NCBI RefSeq assembly: GCF_011047315.1
Contig: NZ_CP049259.1
Coordinates: 1,860,001 to 1,924,000, forward strand
Source: Altererythrobacter sp. BO-6
GTDB taxonomy: Bacteria > Pseudomonadota > Alphaproteobacteria > Sphingomonadales > Sphingomonadaceae
DNA: 64,000 bases
Reading direction: 5' to 3'
Part shown: in pieces, positions 55,772 through 63,255 of the stretch
How the letters are laid out: each line of letters begins with the position of its first letter
How positions within the stretch are numbered: position 1 is the stretch's first letter
The notes under the pieces: model-generated
What the model was told of the DNA's origin: nothing
Databases searched by the model: none
What the model saw: the letters and a program-made list of their open reading frames with translations, nothing else
Position numbers and translations under genes: made by a program

Positions 55772-56281
55772 CTAAGCCAAATCCTCGGGCCGGTTCACAT
55801 TCATCAGCGGTGGATCAAAGCCAATTTGCCGCGCTCCGACGCTTTCGGCAAAGCCGTAAAGCGCGCGCCCGCCGCCCGCGATAAGGGCCTCCAGCCGTGG
55901 TGCGAGTTCAGCAGGCCAAAGCCCGATCACCGGCTGGCTTTGCACGATCGCCGGGCCCTCACCCGCAAGAGCTTCAGCGAGGTCGGGCGGCAGGTTGGGC
56001 ACATCGCAGCCGGTGCTGAGGACGTGGGTAAATCCACGCTCGGCGGCATGATGCAGCGCCGCGTTCAATCCACCCAACGGCCCTAGTCCGGTCGACGGAC
56101 GGTCTGGCAGGCAGGTGAAACCTTCTTCCTCCCGACCGCATACGACCAGCTCGTCGCACTGGATGCTTAGCCGGTCATAGACAAGGTCGAGCAGGCGAAA
56201 ACCGTTGTAGCGCGCATGCGCCTTGTCACTGCCGAAACGGCGCGACTGTCCGCCGGCGAGAATGGCCCCGAGGATTTTCAG
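55772..56281 (-). CDS. mobA: molybdenum cofactor guanylyltransferase, probable CTG start
   Basis: MobA joins GMP to molybdopterin to make the bis-MGD cofactor. The frame gives KILGAILAGGQSRRFGSDKA at the very start (GTP-binding LAGGxSxRFGxDKA motif), then PSTGLGPLGGL, STGCDVPNLPPDL and a MNVNRPEDL end. An in-frame TGA lies directly upstream, and there is no ATG, GTG or TTG until codon 69, far inside the conserved protein. The first codon able to start is CTG at 56281, overlapping the upstream stop as CTGA with GAGGCG seven bases before it. About 169 residues, a normal if slightly short length. Confidence 0.85.
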   Translation of the reverse strand: MKILGAILAGGQSRRFGSDKAHARYNGFRLLDLVYDRLSIQCDELVVCGREEEGFTCLPDRPSTGLGPLGGLNAALHHAAERGFTHVLSTGCDVPNLPPDLAEALAGEGPAIVQSQPVIGLWPAELAPRLEALIAGGGRALYGFAESVGARQIGFDPPLMNVNRPEDLA

Positions 56282-56619
56282 TCAAACGCCTCGGTGGCCT
56301 GGCCCTGATCGTTATAGACCGGGCCTTCGCGGTCGACGCGGTACTTCTTGCTCGCTGCCCCCGTCAGGCCGAACTTTCCAATGTGATCGCGCATTCCGGC
56401 ATAGGCGGCATTGGCGAAATGATGCGCCAGCGCTTCCTCGCTTTCCCATTCCTCGAACACGTTCACGCGTGCCGGATTGTTGCCGTCCGCGCTCCAGTCA
56501 TAGGCAATGCAGCCATCCTGGGCGAGCGCCGCATCGATATGCGGCTTGGCGCTTTTCAATGCCTCTTCGCGCTGCGCCGGATCGAGATCGATCTGCGCGG
56601 CAATAACAATCTTGGCCAA
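56278..56619 (-). CDS. antibiotic biosynthesis monooxygenase (ABM) family protein
   Basis: A 113-residue ABM-fold protein: MAKIVIAAQIDLDPAQREEA, GCIAYDWSADGNNP and VFEEWESEEALAHHF, the common layout of small cofactor-free quinol monooxygenases (YgiN type). It may oxidise a quinol or simply bind a small aromatic. Its stop overlaps the mobA start (CTGA), and it follows an NTF2-like gene by two bases, so mobA is read from this operon. Confidence 0.85.
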   Translation of the reverse strand: MAKIVIAAQIDLDPAQREEALKSAKPHIDAALAQDGCIAYDWSADGNNPARVNVFEEWESEEALAHHFANAAYAGMRDHIGKFGLTGAASKKYRVDREGPVYNDQGQATEAFD

Positions 56620-56621
56620 TC

Positions 56622-57035
56622 CTATTCTCCCTGTGGCTTGTATTCTGCGACAATGCCGAACTTGCGATGGGTAAACACCCAGGTGCCGTCGATCTTCGCC
56701 AACTGGTCTTCGTAAAGCCCGCCGACGACACGGGTTGCCCCATCCTTCATATGCAGGATTTCCTGCGTCTGGACGCGGCTGGTCGCGGTATCGCCGGTGA
56801 CTTCGATCATGCAGGGCACGCAGTGGAAGCTGACCGCTTCGATCCCGCTCATCGCCTGTGACCAGAAGCCGACAATCGCCTGCTTGCCTTCGAACAGATT
56901 GCCAAAGAAGTCCCAGGTCGCGTTATCGGCCCATACGGTGCCCCAGGTGCCCGCATCCTTGCGCACCACGCCATCGGCATAGGTGCCGTTGAGTTCGGCA
57001 ATCATCTGGCGATCTTCGGCGGGTCCTCTGAACAT
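56622..57035 (-). CDS. NTF2-like/SnoaL-type protein
   Basis: A 137-residue NTF2-fold protein with AELNGTYADGVVRKDAGTWG, WDFFGNLFEGKQAI and SRVQTQEILHMKDGATRVVGGLYEDQ, ending in HRKFGIVAEYKPQ. The last blocks are like SnoaL_4 members, which include dehydratase or isomerase-like proteins. ATG 57035 follows GGAG; the open frame upstream is not coding. First gene of the operon with the ABM gene and mobA. Confidence 0.83.
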   Translation of the reverse strand: MFRGPAEDRQMIAELNGTYADGVVRKDAGTWGTVWADNATWDFFGNLFEGKQAIVGFWSQAMSGIEAVSFHCVPCMIEVTGDTATSRVQTQEILHMKDGATRVVGGLYEDQLAKIDGTWVFTHRKFGIVAEYKPQGE

Positions 57036-57167
57036 GGCGCTCTCCTTGTCTGATGCTGCGGCTATCAGCCGCATGGGCGCACGCTTCAATGGACACTTTT
57101 GGGAAGGGCGCAAATTCCGGCAAGCGCCTAGACACGGGGCGAGACCAGACAAGAGGGAGTGCGAGAG

Positions 57168-57980
57168 ATGGGCCTGCTGGAAGGTAAGAAAGCCGTCATC
57201 CTGGGTGCCGCGGGCAAGGACAATATGGGCCAGGTGACCGCGCGGCTGTTTGCGGCAGAGGGCGCCGAAGTGCTGGTGGCAGGGCGCAAGGAAGGCCCGC
57301 TGAAGGAGATCGCGGAGGAACTTGGCGGGCATTATGCGCTGTGCGACATAACCAATCGCGCCGAAGTGCAGGCACTGGCGAAGACGGCCACCGAAAAGAT
57401 GGGCCGGGTAGATGCGGCAGTGAATTGCAGCGGGTGGGGGCTACTCGCGAACCTGCTGGAGACCACGGAAGACCAGCTCGACCAGATCGTCGACCTGCAG
57501 TTCAAGGGCGTGCACCACTTCCTGCAAGCCTTTGTCGAGACGATGAAGCAGCAGGATCCGCAAGGAGGCTCGCTGATCTCGCTGTCTTCAGCCACCACCA
57601 AGGCGCTGATCAACAATCATGCCGCCTATATCGGTACCAAGACCGGTTCGGAGGCGCTCGTTCGCTGCGTGGCGAACGATTTCGGGCAATACGGCATCAA
57701 GGCGAACACGGTTTCGCCCGCGTTTACTGAAAGCCCGATGACATCGGACAGCTTCAAGGTGCCAGGGCTGGTCGATGCGTTCCTGCCGAAATATCCCCTG
57801 GGCCGCTTGAACACGAGCCAGGACGTGGCGGAAGCCTGCGTCTGGCTGTGCAGCGACCGCGCCTTCGTGACAGGTCAGAACATCCAGCCGAATGGCGGGC
57901 TGACGCTGCGCGGCAACCCGCAAGCGGTCGATATCGAAGCCGCTGTGGGTGCTGCGATGGCGAAAATGCAGGAAGGTTAG
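57168..57980 (+). CDS. SDR family oxidoreductase
   Basis: A 270-residue SDR. The cofactor region VILGAAGKDNMGQVTARLF is an altered glycine motif with extra residues. CSGWG replaces NNAG, Ser is in ISLSSATT, and YIGTKTGSEALV gives Tyr-x3-Lys. ATG 57168 has AGAGGGAG upstream; a GTG at 57159 is in frame but less likely. It converges on the next SDR, eleven bases away. Confidence 0.88.
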   Translation: MGLLEGKKAVILGAAGKDNMGQVTARLFAAEGAEVLVAGRKEGPLKEIAEELGGHYALCDITNRAEVQALAKTATEKMGRVDAAVNCSGWGLLANLLETTEDQLDQIVDLQFKGVHHFLQAFVETMKQQDPQGGSLISLSSATTKALINNHAAYIGTKTGSEALVRCVANDFGQYGIKANTVSPAFTESPMTSDSFKVPGLVDAFLPKYPLGRLNTSQDVAEACVWLCSDRAFVTGQNIQPNGGLTLRGNPQAVDIEAAVGAAMAKMQEG

Positions 57981-57990
57981 CTATTCGGCG

Positions 57991-58767
57991 CTAATATTGC
58001 GCCGTTCCCCCGTCGACACTGATCGCAGCGCCGGTGATCCCGCCGCCTTCCTTGCTGGCGAGCAGCAGCGCGACTGCGGCGATTTCCTCGACCGTGTTGG
58101 GGCGCTTGATCGCGGCTTCGCTGGCGAACATCGCGATCATTTCCTCGAACTCCATCCCCATCGCCTTGGCAGTGGCGGGGCCGTTGTTCTTGATGATGTC
58201 GGTCACGACCAGGCCGGGGCAGATGCAATTGGCGGTGATGCCCAGCTCGCCCACTTCGCGTGCCAGTGACTTGGTCATGCCGATCACCGCATGCTTGGCG
58301 GCGGTATAGGCGGTGAACACCGGCTTGCCGTGTTTCCCTTCCATCGAGGACATGTTGATGATCCGGCCGGACTTGTTGGCAATCATGGTTTTGAGCGCGC
58401 GGCGCGAAGCCCAGAAAGTCGAATAGACATTCCATTTCATCGCTTCGTCGAAGGCCTGGTCGCTGAGGTTGACGAGTGGCTGCAAATCGCCCGCGCCCCC
58501 GGCATTGTTGACGAGGATGTCGATAGCACCGAAGTGGTCAACGACCTGGTCGATGAAGCCTTCGACATCGCCCTGGTCCATCACGTCGCCGGGGACGAAG
58601 ATCGCGCGGTCGCCTGCCCCTAGCTCTTCCAGCACCTTGGCGCCCTTGTCCGGGTTGCGGGCGAACAAGGCGACTTTGGCGCCTTCCGCCAGATATGCCT
58701 CCGCGATCCCGCGCCCTAAGCCTGCTGTACCGCCGGTGATCGCTGCGACTTTTCCTTCGAGTTTCAT
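57991..58767 (-). CDS. SDR family oxidoreductase
   Basis: A 258-residue classical SDR: ITGGTAGLGRGIAEAY, LVNNAGGAGDL, Ser in INMSSMEG and YTAAKHAVIGMT. The close layout to 3-oxoacyl or hydroxysteroid dehydrogenases suggests oxidation of a secondary alcohol. The 93-base gap to the divergent flavoprotein holds nothing recognisable besides promoter sequence. Confidence 0.9.
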   Translation of the reverse strand: MKLEGKVAAITGGTAGLGRGIAEAYLAEGAKVALFARNPDKGAKVLEELGAGDRAIFVPGDVMDQGDVEGFIDQVVDHFGAIDILVNNAGGAGDLQPLVNLSDQAFDEAMKWNVYSTFWASRRALKTMIANKSGRIINMSSMEGKHGKPVFTAYTAAKHAVIGMTKSLAREVGELGITANCICPGLVVTDIIKNNGPATAKAMGMEFEEMIAMFASEAAIKRPNTVEEIAAVALLLASKEGGGITGAAISVDGGTAQY

Positions 58768-58860
58768 TGGCCTCTCCCAAGCTTTGAGTGACCGTTAGCG
58801 AGGCTGCGTCTTGTCTGCACCTCGCCAAAATGAAGGGTTGCCGCATTTCGCTGCCGCGCC

Positions 58861-60492
58861 ATGACTGCGGGAATGGAACAGGTCGATGTGATCGTGCTGG
58901 GATGCGGGGCAGCCGGAATGACAGCGGCGCTGGCGGCGCATGAGGCAGGCGCGAAGGTCGCGCTGGTGGAACGGTTCGACCGGATCGGCGGCACCGCTGC
59001 GGTTTCGGGCGGGGTGATCTGGGTAGCGGACAACCCGCGCCAGCGCGCTGCGGGGATGCGCGACAGCCGCGAGGAAGCGCTGGCCTATTTCAAGGCGCTC
59101 GACCACGGCGACCTGGTCGATGATACGATCGAGGCCTTTGTCGATCGCGGGCCGGAAGCGCTGGAGTTTCTCGAAAACATTGGCGCGCTCAGCGTGTCGC
59201 TGCTTGAGGGCTACCCCGATTACTATCTCGATCGTCCCGGCGCCAAACCCGAAGGCGGCCGCGCACTCGACCATGATTTGTTCGCGCTGGGCGAATTGGG
59301 CGAATGGGCTGCGCGGATCACAGCGATCGAAGAAATGAAGCCGATGATGCTGCGCGAAACGCCGCTGGGCGGCGGGACCGGCGTGGTCGAACCGGAAGAA
59401 ATGCAGCGCCGCATTGCCAACAATGAACGCGGGTTTGGTCAGGCAATGGTCGGGCGGCTGCTCAAGGCCTGCCTGACACGCGGGATCGAGCCGATGCTGG
59501 GCGTGGAGACACGCGAACTGATCCGCGAGGGTGGGCGCATCACTGGCATCAGAGGGGCCCGCGATGGCGAGAAATTCGAATTGCGCGCAGCGCAAGGCGT
59601 CGTCATCGCTACCGGCGGCTTCGAATGGGACGCGGAAAAGCGGCAGGCTTTCCTGCGCGGCCCGATGGATGCGCCAGCCAGCCCGCCCACCGCGCAGGGC
59701 GATGGCCTGGCGCTGGCCATGCAGAGCGGGGCGAAGCTCGGCAATATGACGCAGGCATGGTGGGCGCCGACGCTGGTGACTCCCGATATGCCCTGGCCTG
59801 GCGGCGAGCAGCGCGCCATGCCGGTGCTGATCGAGCGGACCGTGCCGCACTCGATCCTGGTCAACCGCAAGGGGCAACGTTTCTGCAACGAAGCGGCGAA
59901 CTATTCGGCGTTGGCTGGGGCTTTCCACGCTTTCGACCCGCAAAGCTACGACTATCTCAACCTGCCCGCCTGGCTGGTGTTCGATGAGGACTATGTCGAG
60001 CGCTACCCGATCGGGCCGCGCCTGCCCGGCCAGCCGGTGCCGGAATGGGTGACGCGCGCCGAGAGCCTGCCGGAACTGGCCGCCAAGCTCGGGATCGAAG
60101 GCGCAGCGCTCGAAGCTACGGTCGCGCGGTTCAACGGTTTTGCGCACGACGGGTATGATCCCGATTTCCAGCGCGGCACCTCTGCCTATGACCATTTCTA
60201 TGGCGACCGATCGCGTGAGGGCACCGCAGTCACGCTCGGCCCGATTGCCCGCGCGCCCTTCTATGCGGTTGAAATCCGCATAGGGCTCTTGGGCACCAAT
60301 GGCGGCCCGCGCACCGATGGGGCCGCGCGTATCCTCGGCCATGACGGTGCACCGATTGCGGGGCTCTATGGCGCGGGCAATGTGATCGCATGTCCCACTG
60401 GCGGGATCTATGCGGGTGCGGGCGGCACGCTCGGCCCGGCGCTCACATTCGGCTATATCGCTGGGCGAAGCGCCGCGCGGGCCAACGCCTAG
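58861..60492 (+). CDS. FAD-binding dehydrogenase, 3-ketosteroid-dehydrogenase-like
   Basis: A 543-residue flavoprotein of the succinate dehydrogenase/fumarate reductase/KstD superfamily. The dinucleotide fold is VIVLGCGAAGMTAALAA, followed by GGTAAVSGGVIW. The second FAD block is GVVIATGGFEWD, and the C-terminus has the KstD-like YAGAGGTLGPALTFGYIAG. Relatives introduce or remove ring double bonds in ketosteroids. Its place among P450, SDR and NTF2-fold genes supports, but does not prove, such a role. ATG 58861 or 58873 could start it. Its last four bases overlap the convergent P450. Confidence 0.88.
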   Translation: MTAGMEQVDVIVLGCGAAGMTAALAAHEAGAKVALVERFDRIGGTAAVSGGVIWVADNPRQRAAGMRDSREEALAYFKALDHGDLVDDTIEAFVDRGPEALEFLENIGALSVSLLEGYPDYYLDRPGAKPEGGRALDHDLFALGELGEWAARITAIEEMKPMMLRETPLGGGTGVVEPEEMQRRIANNERGFGQAMVGRLLKACLTRGIEPMLGVETRELIREGGRITGIRGARDGEKFELRAAQGVVIATGGFEWDAEKRQAFLRGPMDAPASPPTAQGDGLALAMQSGAKLGNMTQAWWAPTLVTPDMPWPGGEQRAMPVLIERTVPHSILVNRKGQRFCNEAANYSALAGAFHAFDPQSYDYLNLPAWLVFDEDYVERYPIGPRLPGQPVPEWVTRAESLPELAAKLGIEGAALEATVARFNGFAHDGYDPDFQRGTSAYDHFYGDRSREGTAVTLGPIARAPFYAVEIRIGLLGTNGGPRTDGAARILGHDGAPIAGLYGAGNVIACPTGGIYAGAGGTLGPALTFGYIAGRSAARANA

Positions 60493-61754
60493 CGCCGCTT
60501 CGGCTCGAACTCGATATGCAGCTGCTTGAGGCTGCGCAGCAGGAAATGCGGGTGATAGGCGAAATCGTTCTTGCCCGCTGCGAACCACATATCCTCGAAC
60601 CGGTCGACCACAGCGGTGAAGCCCCAGGTCAGTTCGCGCCGGGCGAGCGGTGCGCCAAGGCAATGATGCGTTCCTGAGCCGAAGCCCATATGGCTGCCCG
60701 CCTTGGGTCGCTCGAGATCGAGCTTCTCCGGGCATTCGAAGGCCCGCTCGTCGCGATTGGCAGCCGCGAAGCGCACGTTGATCATCGCGCCGCCGGGGAT
60801 CGTCACGCCTTCCAGTTCGGTATCGTCCGCCACGAAGCGCATCAGGCTCTGCACCGGGCTTTCCAGCCGCACGACTTCCTCAACGAAAGTGCGCATGTAC
60901 TTCTCGGGATCGGACTTGAGCTGGTGCCACACATCCTTGTTCTCGATAAGCAGCTTCATGCCCGCTGCCAGCGCATTGGTGGTGGTCTCGCTGCCGCCAA
61001 CGAAGGTGTCCGCCATCATCTCGGCATGGAGCTCGTTGTCGGTCAGCGGGCGGCCCCATTCCTCGATCACTGTGTTCACCAGCACGCTGATCAGGCTGTC
61101 ATCGGGCTGCTGGCGCAGGCGCTCGAATATCGGCTGGAAATAGTGCTGCGCCTCGATCTCCTTATCGACCATTTCCATGTGGCGGTCTTCGGGTAGCATG
61201 AACGAGATGCGGTGGAAAAAGGCCTCGGTCCAGCTCTTGATCCGCCAGATGTCCTCCTTTTTCGCGCCCATCTGTTCGCCGATGATGTAGAGCGGCAGCG
61301 GCACGCAGAACTGGCTCACCCATTCGCTTTTGCCGTGATCGATAAAGCCGTCGATCAGTTCATAGGCCAGATGCTCGACCTTGCCGTCGATCTCCTTGAT
61401 ACGGCTGGGCTTGAAAGCTTCGTTGAACATCGCGCGCATCTGCTTGTGATTGGGGTCGTCGCGTCCGTTGAGGGTGGCCGCAGGGAGCCAGCCCCTTTCC
61501 TCGAAGCGCTTGGCCACCATCGCGCCGCGCTCCATGTCGGCCGCTGAAGCGCGAAAGCGGCCTTGTGGGGCGGAACTGGGGAAGCGCTGCGGGTCCAGCA
61601 GGACTTCGCGCACGGTATCGTATCTGGTCACGACGTACATGTCTGTGCCGGGAATATTGTAGACCGGCGCCTCGTCGCGCAGCTGGCGATAGGCGTCATA
61701 GGGGCACTGCTGCGTTTCCACGTCGAAGAGGTTGACCGCTACTTTGCTCGCCAT
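60489..61754 (-). CDS. cytochrome P450 (421 residues)
   Basis: The second P450: I-helix TFVGGSETTTNALAAG, ExxR in EEVVRLESPVQ, haem loop FGSGTHHCLGAPLARREL. Only moderately similar to the P450 at 48769 in these blocks, so it is a different family. ATG 61754 has GGGAGG seven bases upstream; the open frame beyond is not coding. No redox partner gene adjoins. Convergent with the KstD-like gene by four bases. Confidence 0.92.
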   Translation of the reverse strand: MASKVAVNLFDVETQQCPYDAYRQLRDEAPVYNIPGTDMYVVTRYDTVREVLLDPQRFPSSAPQGRFRASAADMERGAMVAKRFEERGWLPAATLNGRDDPNHKQMRAMFNEAFKPSRIKEIDGKVEHLAYELIDGFIDHGKSEWVSQFCVPLPLYIIGEQMGAKKEDIWRIKSWTEAFFHRISFMLPEDRHMEMVDKEIEAQHYFQPIFERLRQQPDDSLISVLVNTVIEEWGRPLTDNELHAEMMADTFVGGSETTTNALAAGMKLLIENKDVWHQLKSDPEKYMRTFVEEVVRLESPVQSLMRFVADDTELEGVTIPGGAMINVRFAAANRDERAFECPEKLDLERPKAGSHMGFGSGTHHCLGAPLARRELTWGFTAVVDRFEDMWFAAGKNDFAYHPHFLLRSLKQLHIEFEPKRR

Positions 61755-61843
61755 GCGCGTCCTCCCGAAAATGCGGATGGGATTTGGCGCAGGCTGCGCG
61801 GATAGTGCGACAGCGGCAACTCGCGGAAATGGGGAGAGCGCCA

Positions 61844-62356
61844 ATGGAAACAGCACTGCAGGAACTGCTCGATCGCAGGCAGATCGAAGACGTCGTGGCG
61901 CGCTATGCCCGCACGCTCGACTGGCTCGACGACGAGGGACAGGCGAGCTGCTATTGGCCCGATGCCGACATCGATTACGGCTTTTTCAAGGGCAAGGCAG
62001 CGGAATTCCTGCCGGTTGTGATGCAGACCGAGCGGAATTCGGACCGGCGCTGGCATATGCTCGGCGGGCTGATCGTGAAATCCCGCTCAGCCACAGCCGC
62101 GAGCAGCGAATGCTACGGCATCTTTGCCGGTGCCAGCCGGCAGGAGGATGGGGCGCTGGCGGGCAATCTCTATGGCGGTCGTTATCTCGACGAATGGGAA
62201 AAGCGCGGCAACGAGTGGCGCATTTCGGCGCGCACTTATCTGTTAGACTGGCAGCATCCGTTGCCAAACCAGCCGGATTTCACGCCCAACCCGGATTTCC
62301 CGCTGCCAACTGTGCAGATCGCCACAAGCGGGCATCCGCTGTACCGGCCAATGTAG
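61844..62356 (+). CDS. SnoaL-like NTF2-fold protein
   Basis: About 170 residues, starting METALQELLDRRQIEDVVARYARTLDWLD, the SnoaL_4 start with its Tyr/Arg helix, then RRWHMLGGLIVKSRS and YGGRYLDEWEKRGNEWRISARTYLLDW. This is the long type seen in dehydratase-like and gamma-butyrolactone-related members. ATG 61844 has GGGGAGAG ahead. Divergent from the P450 and convergent with the next NTF2-like gene, abutting it without a gap. Confidence 0.85.
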   Translation: METALQELLDRRQIEDVVARYARTLDWLDDEGQASCYWPDADIDYGFFKGKAAEFLPVVMQTERNSDRRWHMLGGLIVKSRSATAASSECYGIFAGASRQEDGALAGNLYGGRYLDEWEKRGNEWRISARTYLLDWQHPLPNQPDFTPNPDFPLPTVQIATSGHPLYRPM

Positions 62357-62713
62357 TCAGCCTTCCTCGCCTGCCGGGTCCATATAGTCGCGGTAATAGG
62401 TCAGCTGGCCATTCGCGACCTTGTAAATGCCGCAGCCGCCGCGCGACCCTTCCGGCGAATGCATGGTCCAGCGCGACCAGCAGGCATGATCGTCACCGCA
62501 GATCTCGTCGACCGTGAAATGGATCTGCCGCGCGCCCATTACCTTGACCATGGTGGTCATGAAACCGAGGATCGCTTCGCGCCCCACATGTGTGCCCCAC
62601 ACCGGGTCTTCCACCACGGCATCCTCGGCGAACAGCGGCGCGAGCCGGGTGTAGTCGCCCTCGTCCTGGATACGCCAGAACTGCTCGATCACGCGTTGTG
62701 CCTCTCCTGGCAT
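62357..62713 (-). CDS. SnoaL-type NTF2-fold protein
   Basis: A 118-residue protein: VIEQFWRIQDEGDYTRLAPLF, EDAVVEDPVWGTHVGREAI, and a C-terminal YKVANGQLTYYRDYMDP. This layout is close to small ketosteroid-isomerase-like or epoxide-hydrolase-like proteins. ATG 62713 has TTAGGAGACG upstream. It follows the VOC gene by ten bases in an operon with the acyl-CoA ligase. Confidence 0.83.
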   Translation of the reverse strand: MPGEAQRVIEQFWRIQDEGDYTRLAPLFAEDAVVEDPVWGTHVGREAILGFMTTMVKVMGARQIHFTVDEICGDDHACWSRWTMHSPEGSRGGCGIYKVANGQLTYYRDYMDPAGEEG

Positions 62714-62723
62714 GTTTCGTCTC

Positions 62724-63254
62724 CTAATTGAGCTTGCGGATCGGATCGCGGCCGTCCCACCCTTGCGCGGCATCGCGCACCATGGCGTAGAAGCCGGTCA
62801 ACTGGTCGGTCGGTTCGTAAAGTTCGAGCATGTGGCCGAGCGAGGCGCGGGCATCGACGAAGGCATAGCGCGTGCCGGTTTGGGTTTCGGACAATTGCGC
62901 CAGCGGCATGTCCCGCGCTGCGAATTGGGCGATTGCCGCCTCGAGATCGTTAACCCACAGCGCCATGTGATGCAGCCCATGCCGGGCGCTGCCGTGGGGA
63001 TACATGTCGCGAAACGCGCTAGGGTCATCGCCGTGCTGTGTCACGAATTCGACCATGACATCGCCCCATTGGCCATAGGCGGAGGAATGGTCATGCGTGA
63101 CCCGCACGCCCCGATGCTCGCTCCAGGCCAGCGGCACATGTTCGAAAACGAAATAGGGGCCCGAACCAAAGACGGCGTGATGGGCCCGGGCAGCGGCGGT
63201 GATGTCGGGTACGAACCAGGCGATCTGCCGCACCGGAAGCCCGCCCACCACCAT
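62724..63254 (-). CDS. VOC family protein, paralog of the one at 39016
   Basis: A 176-residue vicinal-oxygen-chelate protein: QIAWFVPDITAAARAHHAVFG, GDVMVEFVTQHGDD, GLHHMALWVNDLEAAI and LGHMLELYEP, which supply the His/Glu metal positions. It is the same length as the VOC gene at 39016 and shares the final WDGRxPhiRx motif. It lies one base after the acyl-CoA ligase and ten before the NTF2-fold gene. Confidence 0.87.
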   Translation of the reverse strand: MVVGGLPVRQIAWFVPDITAAARAHHAVFGSGPYFVFEHVPLAWSEHRGVRVTHDHSSAYGQWGDVMVEFVTQHGDDPSAFRDMYPHGSARHGLHHMALWVNDLEAAIAQFAARDMPLAQLSETQTGTRYAFVDARASLGHMLELYEPTDQLTGFYAMVRDAAQGWDGRDPIRKLN

Positions 63255-63255
63255 C

